From Streptomyces hoynatensis (lineage in GTDB: Bacteria > Actinomycetota > Actinomycetes > Streptomycetales > Streptomycetaceae), in NCBI RefSeq assembly GCF_003626535.1, contig NZ_RBAL01000014.1, forward strand, positions 62,001 to 126,000: a DNA stretch of 64,000 nucleotides, given 5' to 3'. Under the pieces are notes generated by a model. It had not been told where the DNA came from. It did not search any database and was given only the letters and a program-made list of their open reading frames with translations. Shown here one piece after another: positions 45,950 to 54,213 of this stretch (positions are counted from its first letter, which is position 1; each line of letters begins with the position of its first letter). Both the position numbers and the translations under genes were made by a program.

Positions 45950-46165
45950 GCTGCACCTGCACCGTCGGCGAGGTCGGTGCGGACGACAGCCGCATTAGCG
46001 CGGGGCGCGATCAGCCAGGCCGCGGAGATCGGCGAGGGGGTGTGGGGGTTGCGGTGGCGGGTGGCCCATTCGGCGCGGCTTCCTGCGGTGGTGCTGAGGC
46101 GGAGGTGGGCCGGGCTGACGCAGGCGGCCTCGTCGCAGCGGTGACAGACGCATACTCCCTCGTGC
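45950..46165 (-). pseudogene. HNH endonuclease fragment
   Basis: About 70 residues of a phage/mobile-type HNH domain can be read on the minus strand: CHRCDEAACVSPAHLRLSTT followed by EWATRHRNPH, with the conserved CxxC/H and HL elements. There is no acceptable start, and the 5' part is replaced by sequence antisense to another gene remnant. It lies 40 bases past the I-C array. Probably a remnant of mobile DNA. Confidence 0.5.
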
Positions 46166-46292
46166 CGCGCCGGTCGAGTGGGTCTCCGCTGTCGCGGACG
46201 GCCTTGGGAGCGGCCGTGCCCCGGGTGTCCTTCACGAGAGTTGGCGTGACCCAGCCATGGCTTTCGCCGGCGTTCGCCATGTCGCGGTTTCT

Positions 46293-46482
46293 CCAGCAGG
46301 GCCGGCTGGAGGAGGCCGTGACCGCCGCGGGGGGGGCGCTGGATTTCCTTGGCGGGGTCCACAGCGAGCGTTCGGTGCAGGCCCTGCGTGACTTCCGCGG
46401 CCGTCTGGCGCCGTTCCGGGCGGTGCCGGTGGTGTGGGCCTTCGAGCGCAGGGCCCGGCCGGTTCTGGGCGTGGCGGCCTGA
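46293..46482 (+). pseudogene. C-terminal remnant of an XRE/TPR regulator
   Basis: The plus-strand frame ends with LEEAVTAAGGALDFLGGVHS, then ALRDFRGRLAPFRAVPVVWA and a stop. This is the usual C-terminal tail of Streptomyces helix-turn-helix/TPR regulatory proteins. The upstream part is not recognisable as that family, so only the 3' end survives. Confidence 0.5.
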
Positions 46483-46493
46483 GCGCGGGGCGT

Positions 46494-46642
46494 TCAGGAG
46501 CCGTCCGGCGTGGGCGTGTTCTGCCCGTTGTCGACGGGGATGTTGACGTCGGTGATGCCGCTGGAGGTGGGGGAGAGCAGGAAGGCGATGACCTTGGCGA
46601 CCTCCTGCGGGGTGACCAGGCGGCGGGCGGAGATCGGCTGCC
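46494..46642 (-). pseudogene. C-terminal remnant of an SDR oxidoreductase
   Basis: About 48 residues reading ISARRLVTPQEVAKVIAFLL, then SPTSSGITDVNIPVDNG and a stop, the standard end of a short-chain dehydrogenase. Nothing upstream belongs to the family. A third truncated gene between the two CRISPR arrays. Confidence 0.65.
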
Positions 46643-46674
46643 CGGGCGAGGTGGGTGTGCCGGGGTCTGTGGGA

Positions 46675-46759
46675 CCGTGACGCTTCGCCTGTGGGGCAGT
46701 TGTGGGGCGGCGGGCGCCGGGATTCGGGAAGTGCCTGGTCGGAGGCTTGTGCTGGGGAG
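46675..46759. repeat. 85-bp direct repeat flanking the I-E array, left copy
   Basis: Matches 47269-47353 with four mismatches that I can see, same orientation, offset 594 bp. It begins CCGTGACGCTTCGC. The two copies bracket the whole I-E array and its leader. Confidence 0.85.
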
Positions 46760-46791
46760 ACTGTAAAGGAACTGGGCGACGGCTCTTACAC

Positions 46792-47064
46792 GGGAACAAC
46801 CCCGCGTGTGTGGGGAGCAGCTGATCTCCAATACCCAGGACATGGCCAAGAAGGGAACAACCCCGCGTGCGCGGGGAGCAGGCGGCGTGGGACTCGATGG
46901 CGCGCTCCCAGTGGGGAACAACCCCGCGTGCGCGGGGAGCAGGAGGTACTGGGAGACCGCGAAGAACAGGGGGCGGGAACAACCCCGCACGCGCGGGGAG
47001 CAGGGCGGCGGTCCGCGAGGGGCTGGCCGAGCTTCGGGAACAACCCCGCGTGCGCGGGGAGCAG
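46792..47064 (-). CRISPR. Type I-E CRISPR array, 5 repeats, no adjacent I-E cas genes
   Basis: Five 29-bp repeats (starts 46792, 46853, 46914, 46975, 47036) and four spacers of exactly 32 bp. On the minus strand the repeat reads CTGCTCCCCGCGCACGCGGG and on, the usual I-E form. The leftmost copy has two changes and the fourth two; the right-end copy is clean. This places the leader on the right and transcription leftward, opposite to the I-C array. No cas6e, cse or I-E cas3 gene is visible in the window. Confidence 0.95.
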
Positions 47065-47140
47065 AGTTCGTGGCCTGCGGGTTTAGTTGGGGTGGGGGCT
47101 GGTTTTGCTTACTTGCTGGAAGTTGGACATAGCTGTCATT
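47065..47140 (-). promoter_or_regulatory. Probable leader of the type I-E array
   Basis: Sequence richer in T and A than its surroundings (GGTTTTGCTTACTTGCTGG region) abuts the cleanest repeat end, as expected of an I-E leader. The rest of the gene-free stretch to 47661 contains the right copy of the 85-bp repeat and nothing else supportable. Confidence 0.55.
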
Positions 47141-47268
47141 TGCCGTTGAGGTGGTGGTGCGGGGCGATGCGTGCTGGTGTGGTGTCCGGTGTCGATCGAC
47201 GCGTGTTCAGGTTACTGGGGTGGGGCGCTTCGGGTGCCTGGCGAAGGGGGCGCGTTGGGCCTGGGGGG

Positions 47269-47353
47269 CCGTGACGCTTCGCTTGTGGGGCAGTTGTGGG
47301 GCGGCGGGCGCCGGGACTCGGGAAGTGCCTGGTCGGAGGCTTCTGCCGGGGAG
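47269..47353. repeat. 85-bp direct repeat flanking the I-E array, right copy
   Basis: Partner of 46675-46759 (81 of 85 bases equal by eye). Confidence 0.85.
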
Positions 47354-47636
47354 GCAGCGGTCGCCGAGCCGGGTGGAGGGTGCGGCCGGGGCGGCGTCCT
47401 GAAGACCCGTGCTCACGGCGTCGACGGCGGGCGGTGGGGGGCGCGCGAGGGCCGTGGCCGGCGCTCGTGCCGGAGGGAGGGTCGCTCCACGGCGAGCGGC
47501 CTGGGCTCTCCGTCTGCCCGCAGGCCCGTCTCCTCGGGCGGTCCGCCACCGGGGAGCGCACCGTCGCCGACCTCGCCGGCGGGTTCCCCGTCTCTCCTGC
47601 GTCGGCGTGCCGGGGCCGGCCGCGGCGCCCGGTTAT

Positions 47637-47650
47637 TTGACCGATCATTC
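47637..47650. promoter_or_regulatory. Probable operator upstream of tetR
   Basis: TTGACCGATCATTC lies 12 bases before the tetR start. The reverse complement of the same core occurs before the MFS gene (48306-48321), so the regulator probably controls both. Confidence 0.65.
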
Positions 47651-47661
47651 CAGAGAGGCTT

Positions 47662-48258
47662 ATGGTCTTCGACGTGGCCAGGACCAAGGAATTCGATCCG
47701 GACGCCGCGCTGCAGTCGGCCCTTGAGCTGTTCTGGCGGCGCGGCTACGAGGCGACGTCGCTGACGGATTTGGTCGAGCACCTCGGCATCGGCCGTGCCA
47801 GCATCTACGCGACCTTTGGCAGCAAGCACGAGCTGTACCTGAAGGCCATGGACCGGTACGCCGAGACGCGCGATTCGGCTCTCCTTGCCGAGTTGTCGCA
47901 GCCGGGCCCCGCACTGCCTGCGGTGCGGGCGGTGGTGCGCCGCTTCGCCGCAGAGGCCGCCTCCCCCGAGGGCCGGCTGAACGGCTGTTTCGTCACCAAT
48001 ACCGCGGCCGAGCTGGCGCCGCACGACCCTGCGGCGGCCCGCCGGGTCGAGATCAGCTGGGAGCACATCGAGACCCTGCTGCACTCCGCGCTCGTGCGGG
48101 CCCAGGCTCAGGGCGAGCTGCCCGAGGACCGCGACCCGCGGGCGCTGGCCCGCATGCTGTTCGTGCTGCTCCAGGGGGTGCGCATCGTCGGCAAGGCGTC
48201 CAACGACTCCGCCCGGGTGCGGGACGCGGCCGAACAGGCCCTGGCCCTGCTGGGCTGA
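47662..48258 (+). CDS. TetR-family regulator (NemR-like)
   Basis: 198 aa. Helix-turn-helix: ALQSALELFWRRGYEATSLT, then LVEHLGIGRASIYATFGSKH (about residues 15-58), the LFWRRGYEATS type common in regulators of reactive-electrophile or drug efflux genes. GCFVTNTAAELAP in the ligand domain includes a Cys typical of this subfamily. ATG at 47662 with AGAGAGG upstream. It precedes an MFS exporter and an SDR gene on the same strand. Confidence 0.88.
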   Translation: MVFDVARTKEFDPDAALQSALELFWRRGYEATSLTDLVEHLGIGRASIYATFGSKHELYLKAMDRYAETRDSALLAELSQPGPALPAVRAVVRRFAAEAASPEGRLNGCFVTNTAAELAPHDPAAARRVEISWEHIETLLHSALVRAQAQGELPEDRDPRALARMLFVLLQGVRIVGKASNDSARVRDAAEQALALLG

Positions 48259-48305
48259 CCCGCCTCCGGCGAATCCACCGGGCTCCCTTTCGCATGGCCA
48301 AATAA

Positions 48306-48321
48306 TGAACCGATCGGTCAA
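48306..48321. promoter_or_regulatory. Operator upstream of the MFS gene
   Basis: TGAACCGATCGGTCAA is a near-perfect palindrome around CCGATCGG, 17 bases before the MFS start, matching the half-site before tetR. Confidence 0.7.
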
Positions 48322-48337
48322 ATATCAGGGGGAAGGC

Positions 48338-49684
48338 ATGACCGCCATGGGCGCCGGCCGCGTCGCCGCCGTGCATCGGCGATACGCCTTCGTCCTCCTC
48401 GGTGGCGTCCAGACCACGCTGATCTTCACGCTCGCCGCGCTCGCCATACCGCTGCCTCGCATAGCGCGCGAATTCGATCTGGCCCGCGCGGATGTGATCC
48501 TGCTCAACGCTGCCTACGGACTGACCTTCACCGGGCTGCTGCTCTTCGGCGGACGCCTCGCGGACCGCTACGGGGGCCGGCGTGCCCTCACCGCGGGCCT
48601 GCTCCTCTTCGCCGCCGCCTCGGCCCTGGTCCCGCTCGCCCCCGGCATGGGGATGTTGCTCGTGGCGCGCTTTGCGCAGGGAGCGGGGGCGGCCCTGATC
48701 GCGCCCGCCGCCATGGCCGTGCTGCACGCCGTCTTCCCCTCCCCGACCGAGTACGGCAGGGCGATGGCCACCTGGGGCGGGCTCTCGGTGCTCGGCGCGA
48801 CCGCGGGCAACCTGCTCTCCGGCGTCATCTCCACGCTGCTGTCGTGGCGTTGGGCCTTCGCCATACCGCTCGTGGTGGCCCTCGCAGCCCTCGTCCTCAC
48901 GCCCCGGCTGCTGCCGGACACCGCGCCGAGCCGGAGCAGGACTCTCGACCTGCCGGGTGCTCTGCTCGCCACCGCCGGGATCTCCCTCGCCAGTTACGGG
49001 CTCATCGTCACCGACACCCGCCCCTGGTCGTCGGGCGGCGTGCTCGCGCCGCTGCTCTGTGGGATCGTGCTGCTGGCCGCGTTCTGGTACGCCGAGCGCC
49101 ACGTCCGCGACCCGCTGCTGCGGCCCGGCTTCCTGCGTGACCGGCAGCGGGTCCTGGCTCTCGCGGCCATCGCACTGAGCGCCTGCGGAACGGCGATGAC
49201 CTTCGTGGTCCTCTCGCTCCAACTCCAGCAGGCGCGCGACTGGTCACAGCTGCAGACCGCGGCGGCGTTCGCACCGTTCGCCGTTGCGCTGATCGCCTCA
49301 AGCCGGACGGCAGGACCGCTCATCGGCCGGTACGGGGCCCGAACCGTCACGGCCGCCGGGCTCGGCACCGCTGCGGCCGGGCTCGCCCTCCTCGCGTTCA
49401 CCGGGTTCGACGCACACCTCTCCTACGGGTGGGGACTGCTGCCGGGCCTCGTGCTGCTGCCGGCCGGCGCAGCGGCCTCCTTCGCGGGAGGCGCCGTGCT
49501 CGCCACCGAAGGCGTGCCGCAGCAACGGGCCGGGCTCGCGGGCGGCGTGCTGAACACCGCGATGGAATTCGGCCCGACCCTCCTGCTCGCGATCCTGCTC
49601 ACGCTCGGCAGCGACGCCTCGTCCCTGGCCGCAGCGGGGGCCGCACTCGCCGCCGTCGCCCTTCTGCACCACCGCACCAGGTAA
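48338..49684 (+). CDS. MFS transporter (DHA-type exporter)
   Basis: 448 aa. Twelve or more helices; motif A is FGGRLADRYGGRRAL, with ARFAQGAGAALIAPAAMAVL and WRWAFAIPLVVALAALVLTP as in EmrB-like exporters, though shorter than the 14-helix type. ATG at 48338 with GGGGGAAGG upstream. It lies downstream of the TetR regulator and its operator and is followed by an SDR gene 25 bases on; the three look like an inducible detoxification unit. Substrate unknown. Confidence 0.88.
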   Translation: MTAMGAGRVAAVHRRYAFVLLGGVQTTLIFTLAALAIPLPRIAREFDLARADVILLNAAYGLTFTGLLLFGGRLADRYGGRRALTAGLLLFAAASALVPLAPGMGMLLVARFAQGAGAALIAPAAMAVLHAVFPSPTEYGRAMATWGGLSVLGATAGNLLSGVISTLLSWRWAFAIPLVVALAALVLTPRLLPDTAPSRSRTLDLPGALLATAGISLASYGLIVTDTRPWSSGGVLAPLLCGIVLLAAFWYAERHVRDPLLRPGFLRDRQRVLALAAIALSACGTAMTFVVLSLQLQQARDWSQLQTAAAFAPFAVALIASSRTAGPLIGRYGARTVTAAGLGTAAAGLALLAFTGFDAHLSYGWGLLPGLVLLPAGAAASFAGGAVLATEGVPQQRAGLAGGVLNTAMEFGPTLLLAILLTLGSDASSLAAAGAALAAVALLHHRTR

Positions 49685-49709
49685 TCCATCACTCAAGGGA
49701 GCCACCGCA

Positions 49710-50468
49710 ATGAACCGCTTCACCGGCAAGACCGTCCTCGTCACCGGCGCAGGCTCCGGCCTCGGCCGCGCCATCGCGCTCGCCTTCGCCGCCGAGGGCG
49801 CATCCGTGGTCGCCGCGGGACGCACCGCGGCCTCCCTGGACGAGACGGTCGGTCTCATCGAGGCCACCGGCGGCACGGCCACCGCCGTCACCGCCGACGT
49901 CACCGACTCCGGCCAGGTCAAAAACCTCATACGCCGGAGTGTGACCCGGTTCGGCGGGCTGGACATCGCGGTCAACAACGCCGGAATACTCCGCGGCACC
50001 GTACCCGTCGGCGAGGTGAGCGAGGAGGACTGGGAGGCGGTGCTGCGCACCAATGTCACCGGCGTCTGGCTGGCCATGAAGCACGAGATCGCGCACATGA
50101 AGGGAAACGGTGGCGGCTCCATCGTCAACATCGCCTCCAACCTGGGCGCCCACCTCCGCACCCCGAACCTCGCCGCGTACATCACCTCGAAGGCGGCGGT
50201 CTCCGCGCTGACCCGCGCCGCCGCTCTCGACCACATCCACCAGGGCATCCGCATCAACGCCGTCAGCCCCGGCGCCTCCGCCGCTCCCATGTCGCTGCGG
50301 CCCGGCGAGACCGAGGCCGACCGTGCCGAGCGCGTGAAGACGCAAAACCCGCTCGGCCGGGTCGCGGAAGCCGAGGAAGTGGCGGCCGCGGTGCTCTATC
50401 TCGCCTCCCCCGCAGCCGGCGCGGTGGTCGGCACCGACCTGGTCATCGACAGTGGAGCCTCGGCCTGA
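49710..50468 (+). CDS. SDR-family oxidoreductase
   Basis: 252 aa. TGAGSGLGRAIALAF cofactor motif, NNAG at about residue 90, catalytic Ser in IVNIASN and Tyr-Lys in AAYITSKAA, and a C-terminal DLVIDSGASA typical of classical SDRs. AAGGGAG precedes the ATG. Probably co-transcribed with the MFS gene. Substrate unknown. Confidence 0.9.
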   Translation: MNRFTGKTVLVTGAGSGLGRAIALAFAAEGASVVAAGRTAASLDETVGLIEATGGTATAVTADVTDSGQVKNLIRRSVTRFGGLDIAVNNAGILRGTVPVGEVSEEDWEAVLRTNVTGVWLAMKHEIAHMKGNGGGSIVNIASNLGAHLRTPNLAAYITSKAAVSALTRAAALDHIHQGIRINAVSPGASAAPMSLRPGETEADRAERVKTQNPLGRVAEAEEVAAAVLYLASPAAGAVVGTDLVIDSGASA

Positions 50469-50980
50469 CGGCCCGTGGGCTTCGGCGTCGCCCCTCGCCG
50501 GCAGGAATCTCCGCCACGGCGGAGGGGAGCGTGCCGGGCCGGAGCGGCGACTCGTGAACGGAGCCTGTGGCCGGTCTGCGTGGCCGGCCGTCGGCCGGGT
50601 GCGGGGCCGTGCGCATGCACGGGAGACGGGCCGGCTGCCGAGGGGGCGCCGGGGGTGGCAGGGGGCGTTTTTCTGCAACGGGCCCCGGGCTGGGCGCCGT
50701 CCCGGTCGGGCCGGGGGTGCGCGCCGGTGGATACGGGGGCGCAGGTCTCGCCGTGGCCGGGGTCACCGATGCAGCCGCTGCCGCGCACGACTACTCACCG
50801 CGGGTACGGCCGGGCGCCGTTGCCGATGCCACTCCCGTCGACGGAAAGCGGCCTCGCCGGGGAGGCATTGCGGCGCAGCAGCACACTCCAATGCACGTCA
50901 AGGCAGCCCCTTGTGGGGATGTGCCCTTTCGAGGGCGCTCGTCCGGGGGCGATTGCTCCTTGGGCCACTGCGGAAGGCGG

Positions 50981-51106
50981 CCACCTCAGAGGGGGAGGCC
51001 ACGTCAGAGGGGGAGGCCACCTCAGAGGGGGAGGCCACCTCAGAGGGGGAGGCCACCTCAGAGGGGGAGGCCACGTCAGAGGGGGAGGCCACGGCAGAGG
51101 GGAAGG
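50981..51106. repeat. 18-bp minisatellite, seven copies
   Basis: Seven head-to-tail copies of CCACCTCAGAGGGGGAGG with few changes. It lies in the 937-bp stretch 50469-51405 that has no gene I can support. The plus frame through it would encode ATSEGE repeats and the minus frame ASPSEV repeats, but neither frame has a start, ribosome-binding site or recognisable domain. Confidence 0.85.
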
Positions 51107-51405
51107 CCGCGCCGGCGGGCAGCCTGCGTTCCTCCGCGCCGGGCTCGGCGGCGGGCGAGGGCGCCGACGGTCCACCGCGGCGCCCAGCGACTCCCGGCAG
51201 AAGCCTTCGGGGGCGCGGCCCGGCCGGCGCCGGCGATGCCGGCGGTGTCGACCGGCACGTCCAGGCCGCCGAAGCGATCGCCGTCGGCGCCCGTGGGCCG
51301 GGGCGCCGACGAGGACGGCGGCGTTCCTCCTCCATGTCACAGGGAGCCGGGCTGTCTTGTCTCGGGTAGCGAAGGCAAGCGGCGCTCACGTCAGGAGTGA
51401 TGGTC

Positions 51406-52338
51406 ATGCGCGTATTCGTGGCAGGAGGGACCGGGGTTCTGGGGCGGCGGCTGGTGCCGCAGCTCGTGGCGCGCGGGCACGAGGTGACGGCGACGAGCAC
51501 GAGCCCGGCCGGGGTGGATCTCGCGCGGCAACTGGGCGCCGCCGGCGTCGTGATGGACGGGCTGGACGCGGCGTCCGTCGGCGAGGCGGTGGCCAAGGCC
51601 CAGCCGGAAGTGGTCGTGCACCAGATGACCGCGATCTCGATCAGGCACGCGGGCAAGCCCGACATCAAGCACCCGGACCGCTGGTTCGCCCTCACCAACC
51701 GTCTGCGTCGCGAAGGCACGGACCACCTGCTGGCCGCGGCGGAAGCCACCGGCGTCTCCCATGTCGTTGCCCAGGGCTACGCCAGCTGGAACGGCATTCG
51801 GGAAGGCGGGTGGGTGAAGACCGAGGAGGACCCGCTGGACATGCTGGTGGGCACGGCGGCGCAGATCGGTTTGGAGACGCTGCGCTACGCGGAGGACTCC
51901 GTCCTCAGGGCCGGCGGCGCGGTGATGCGGTACGGCGCGTTCTACGGGCCGGGCGCCATTGACGACCAGGTCGAGCTGATCCGCAAGCGGCAGTATCCCC
52001 TGGTCGGCCGTGGCACCGGCTACAGCTCCTGGATCCATCTCGATGACGCAGCGAGCGCCACCGTGCTGGCCGTGGAGCAGAGGGCGTCGGGCGTGTTCAA
52101 CATCGTCGACGACGAGCCGGCCCCGGCCGGCGAGTGGCTGCCGCACCTGGCGGCGTGCGCGGGGGCGAAACGCCCGATGCGGATTCCGGTGTGGCTGGCG
52201 CGGGTGCTGGCCGGGGACCAGGCAGTGGTGATGATGACCGAGGGGCGCGGCTTCTCCAACGCCAAGGCCAAGCGGGAACTCGGCTGGCAGCTGCGCTACC
52301 CGTCGTGGCGCGAGGGCTTCAAGGCGGAACTGGCGTGA
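51406..52338 (+). CDS. NAD(P)-dependent epimerase/extended SDR
   Basis: 310 aa. Extended-SDR cofactor motif VAGGTGVLGRRLVPQL; YASWNG and the GAFYGPGAIDD substrate loop follow. The catalytic YxxxK appears altered (YAEDSV in the expected region), so activity is uncertain. ATG at 51406 with GGAG eight bases upstream. It overlaps the next gene (GTGA), an ECF sigma factor of the type whose neighbours are commonly epimerases or oxidoreductases, so the two probably share a regulon. Confidence 0.85.
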   Translation: MRVFVAGGTGVLGRRLVPQLVARGHEVTATSTSPAGVDLARQLGAAGVVMDGLDAASVGEAVAKAQPEVVVHQMTAISIRHAGKPDIKHPDRWFALTNRLRREGTDHLLAAAEATGVSHVVAQGYASWNGIREGGWVKTEEDPLDMLVGTAAQIGLETLRYAEDSVLRAGGAVMRYGAFYGPGAIDDQVELIRKRQYPLVGRGTGYSSWIHLDDAASATVLAVEQRASGVFNIVDDEPAPAGEWLPHLAACAGAKRPMRIPVWLARVLAGDQAVVMMTEGRGFSNAKAKRELGWQLRYPSWREGFKAELA

Positions 52339-53414
52339 GCGGATCGACGTCCAGGGCCGAGGAGTTCGAGGAGCTGCGGCCCTTGCTGTTCTCGATCGCC
52401 TACCGGCTCCTGGGCAGGGTGAGCGAGGCCGAGGACGCGGTGCAGGAGACGTGGCTGCGCTACGAGGGGTCCGCCACGCCTCCCACCTCGGTCAAAGCCT
52501 TCCTGTCGGCGGTGGTGACGCGGATCTCGATCAACGTGCTGCGCTCGGCTCGCGTCCGCCGGGAGGAGTACGCCGGGCCATGGTTCCCCGAGCCGCTGCT
52601 GTCGGACCCCTACCAGGACCCGGAGCGGTCGGCGGAGTTGGCCGACTCGGTGTCCATGGCGGCCCTGCTTCTGCTGGAGCGGCTGACCCCGCTGGAGCGG
52701 GCGGTGTTCGTGCTGCGCGAGGTGTTCGGGTTCGACTACCGGGACATCGCCTCGGCGGTGGGCCGCTCGGAGGCAGCGTGCCGCCAGCTCACGGTGCGGG
52801 CGCGTCGCCACATGGACGCCGGCCGGCCGCGGTTCGAGACCGACCGGCGTGCGCACGAAGAACTCGCCGATCGGTTCTTCGCCGCCCTCCGGGAGGGGAG
52901 CGTCGACAGGTTGCGGGAACTGCTCGCCGCTGACGTCCGCATGGTCGCCGACAGCGGCGGCAAGGCCCCGCGGTGGGCCCAGGGCATCTTCGGCGTCGAC
53001 CACGTCTCCCGGCTCCTCGCCACCCTCCTCCCGGCGTTCTCCCGGACCGGCGGCCTCGTGGAACCGCACCGGGTCAACGGCCAGCAAGGGGCGATCTTCC
53101 GAGACCGCACCGGCAACGTCGTCAACACCTGGGCGCTCGACATCCGCAACGGGCAGATCGAGACCATCCGCACCGTGAGCAACCCCGACAAGCTTGCGCA
53201 CGTCGGCCCAGTGGCGGACGGCTGGGCGGTCCTGCGCGAAACGCAGGCGGCACAGCGGGCCCCGGGCCGACGTGCCGAGCGGACGTTCACCGGAATGCCT
53301 CGCAACCAGGAAGGACAGCCGGCGTGCGCCTCGCCGTCTTCGGGGCCAACGGCCCCACCGGCCGCCTGCTCACGGGCCAGGCACTCGCCGCCGGACACCG
53401 GGTCACGGCCGTGA
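52335..53414 (+). CDS. ECF41-type RNA polymerase sigma factor
   Basis: 359 aa. Sigma-2 region: PLLFSIAYRLLGRVSEAEDA, then VQETWLRYE; sigma-4 region: LTPLERAVFVLREVFGFDYR. The C-terminal SnoaL-like extension has ECF41 marks in altered form: WFPEP (family WLPEP), DSGGK (family DGGGK) and NPDKL intact near residue 285. After NPDKL the family normally ends, but this frame runs about 70 residues further into a decayed NAD(P)-binding gene, suggesting a lost stop codon. No anti-sigma gene is adjacent; in ECF41 the extension itself regulates. Confidence 0.88.
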   Translation: MSGSTSRAEEFEELRPLLFSIAYRLLGRVSEAEDAVQETWLRYEGSATPPTSVKAFLSAVVTRISINVLRSARVRREEYAGPWFPEPLLSDPYQDPERSAELADSVSMAALLLLERLTPLERAVFVLREVFGFDYRDIASAVGRSEAACRQLTVRARRHMDAGRPRFETDRRAHEELADRFFAALREGSVDRLRELLAADVRMVADSGGKAPRWAQGIFGVDHVSRLLATLLPAFSRTGGLVEPHRVNGQQGAIFRDRTGNVVNTWALDIRNGQIETIRTVSNPDKLAHVGPVADGWAVLRETQAAQRAPGRRAERTFTGMPRNQEGQPACASPSSGPTAPPAACSRARHSPPDTGSRP

Positions 53415-53452
53415 CCCGGCAGCCCCACGCGTTGCCGCCTCCACGGCGTTGC
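53324..53452 (+). pseudogene. N-terminal fragment of an NAD(P)-binding reductase
   Basis: GTG at 53324 with AAGGA upstream starts LAVFGANGPTGRLLTGQALA, then GHRVTAVTRQP, a clear NmrA-type cofactor fold, and breaks after about 40 residues. It overlaps the readthrough tail of the sigma gene in another frame. The remainder is replaced by an unrelated fragment. Confidence 0.7.
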
Positions 53453-53453
53453 C

Positions 53454-53669
53454 GTGGAGGCCGGCGTCTACCCGAACGCCGCCGTCGAGACGTTCCAGGC
53501 GGGTGATGTCATCCCCAACTACACCCTGGCCGCTCCGGCGGCTGCCTCGGGCGGTGGCTTCAGCGTCTTCGAGAACTCCCTCACGGTCGCCGAGCGGACA
53601 TCGCTGAGCGACCTGCGGAGCGAGGGCATGGGCAACGTGCACGGGGCGGCATGCCGGGAGATCAGGTGA
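53454..53669 (+). pseudogene. C-terminal fragment resembling a putative-adhesin (Stv-like) domain
   Basis: 71 residues from a GTG without a ribosome-binding site: VEAGVYPNAAVETFQAGDVI, PNYTLAAPA, and near the end GMGNVHGAACREI. This resembles the C-terminus of the Stv-like domain found in polymorphic-toxin loci (from memory, unverified). The N-terminal two thirds are missing; it is joined abruptly to the reductase fragment. Confidence 0.45.
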
Positions 53670-53715
53670 GCGCGGCGCCCGGCGGTCAGCCATCGCGGCA
53701 AGAGAGGATCCAGCG

Positions 53716-54129
53716 GTGAACTACACACATACCGAACGGTCCTGGGTGGTGACGGAGGCCGCGCTGGAGGTGCGCGGGAGCGATCTCGATCCGGAGCGGA
53801 TCAGCGAGCACCTCGGGCTCGACCCCACCGGTAGCCGTCGTCCCGGACCCGACCGGTGGGACCCGGAGGCGGACGAGGCGGGTCTGTGGCTGCTGAAGGT
53901 GAGCGCGCAGGCCACGCCGCTCGCCGAGCAGCTTGACGAACTGCTTGGCACGGTGGAGCCGCGGGCCGTGGGCCTGCAGGAGTTGCGCCAGGAGGGGTAC
54001 GACGTGTTGCTGCGGCTGTTCGGGTTCGTCGGGACCGGCTCGTTCTTCGAACTGTCACCGGTCGCGCTCGGCCGGCTGACGGCGCTGGGCGTGCCACTCC
54101 GCCTCGCGGTCAGTACCAGCGAGCGCTGA
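53716..54129 (+). CDS. DUF4279-type protein (possible immunity protein)
   Basis: 137 aa. VVTEAALEVRGSDLDPERIS, then HLGLDP and WLLKVSAQATPLAEQLDELL match the DUF4279 layout, found among presumed immunity proteins of contact-dependent toxins. GTG at 53716 with GAGAGGA upstream. A divergent second copy follows at 54214. Confidence 0.7.
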   Translation: MNYTHTERSWVVTEAALEVRGSDLDPERISEHLGLDPTGSRRPGPDRWDPEADEAGLWLLKVSAQATPLAEQLDELLGTVEPRAVGLQELRQEGYDVLLRLFGFVGTGSFFELSPVALGRLTALGVPLRLAVSTSER

Positions 54130-54213
54130 ACGCCGTCGTCCCGTCCGAGGCACGATGCCGGGCGGGGGACACCGGTCTGGGAAGCCTGGAGAGACGGGAA
54201 AGAAGAGAGCGGG

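Noticed and set aside
50452..51369. Open frames across the 18-bp minisatellite
   Set aside because: No start context, no domain and several overlapping alternatives; probably composition bias.
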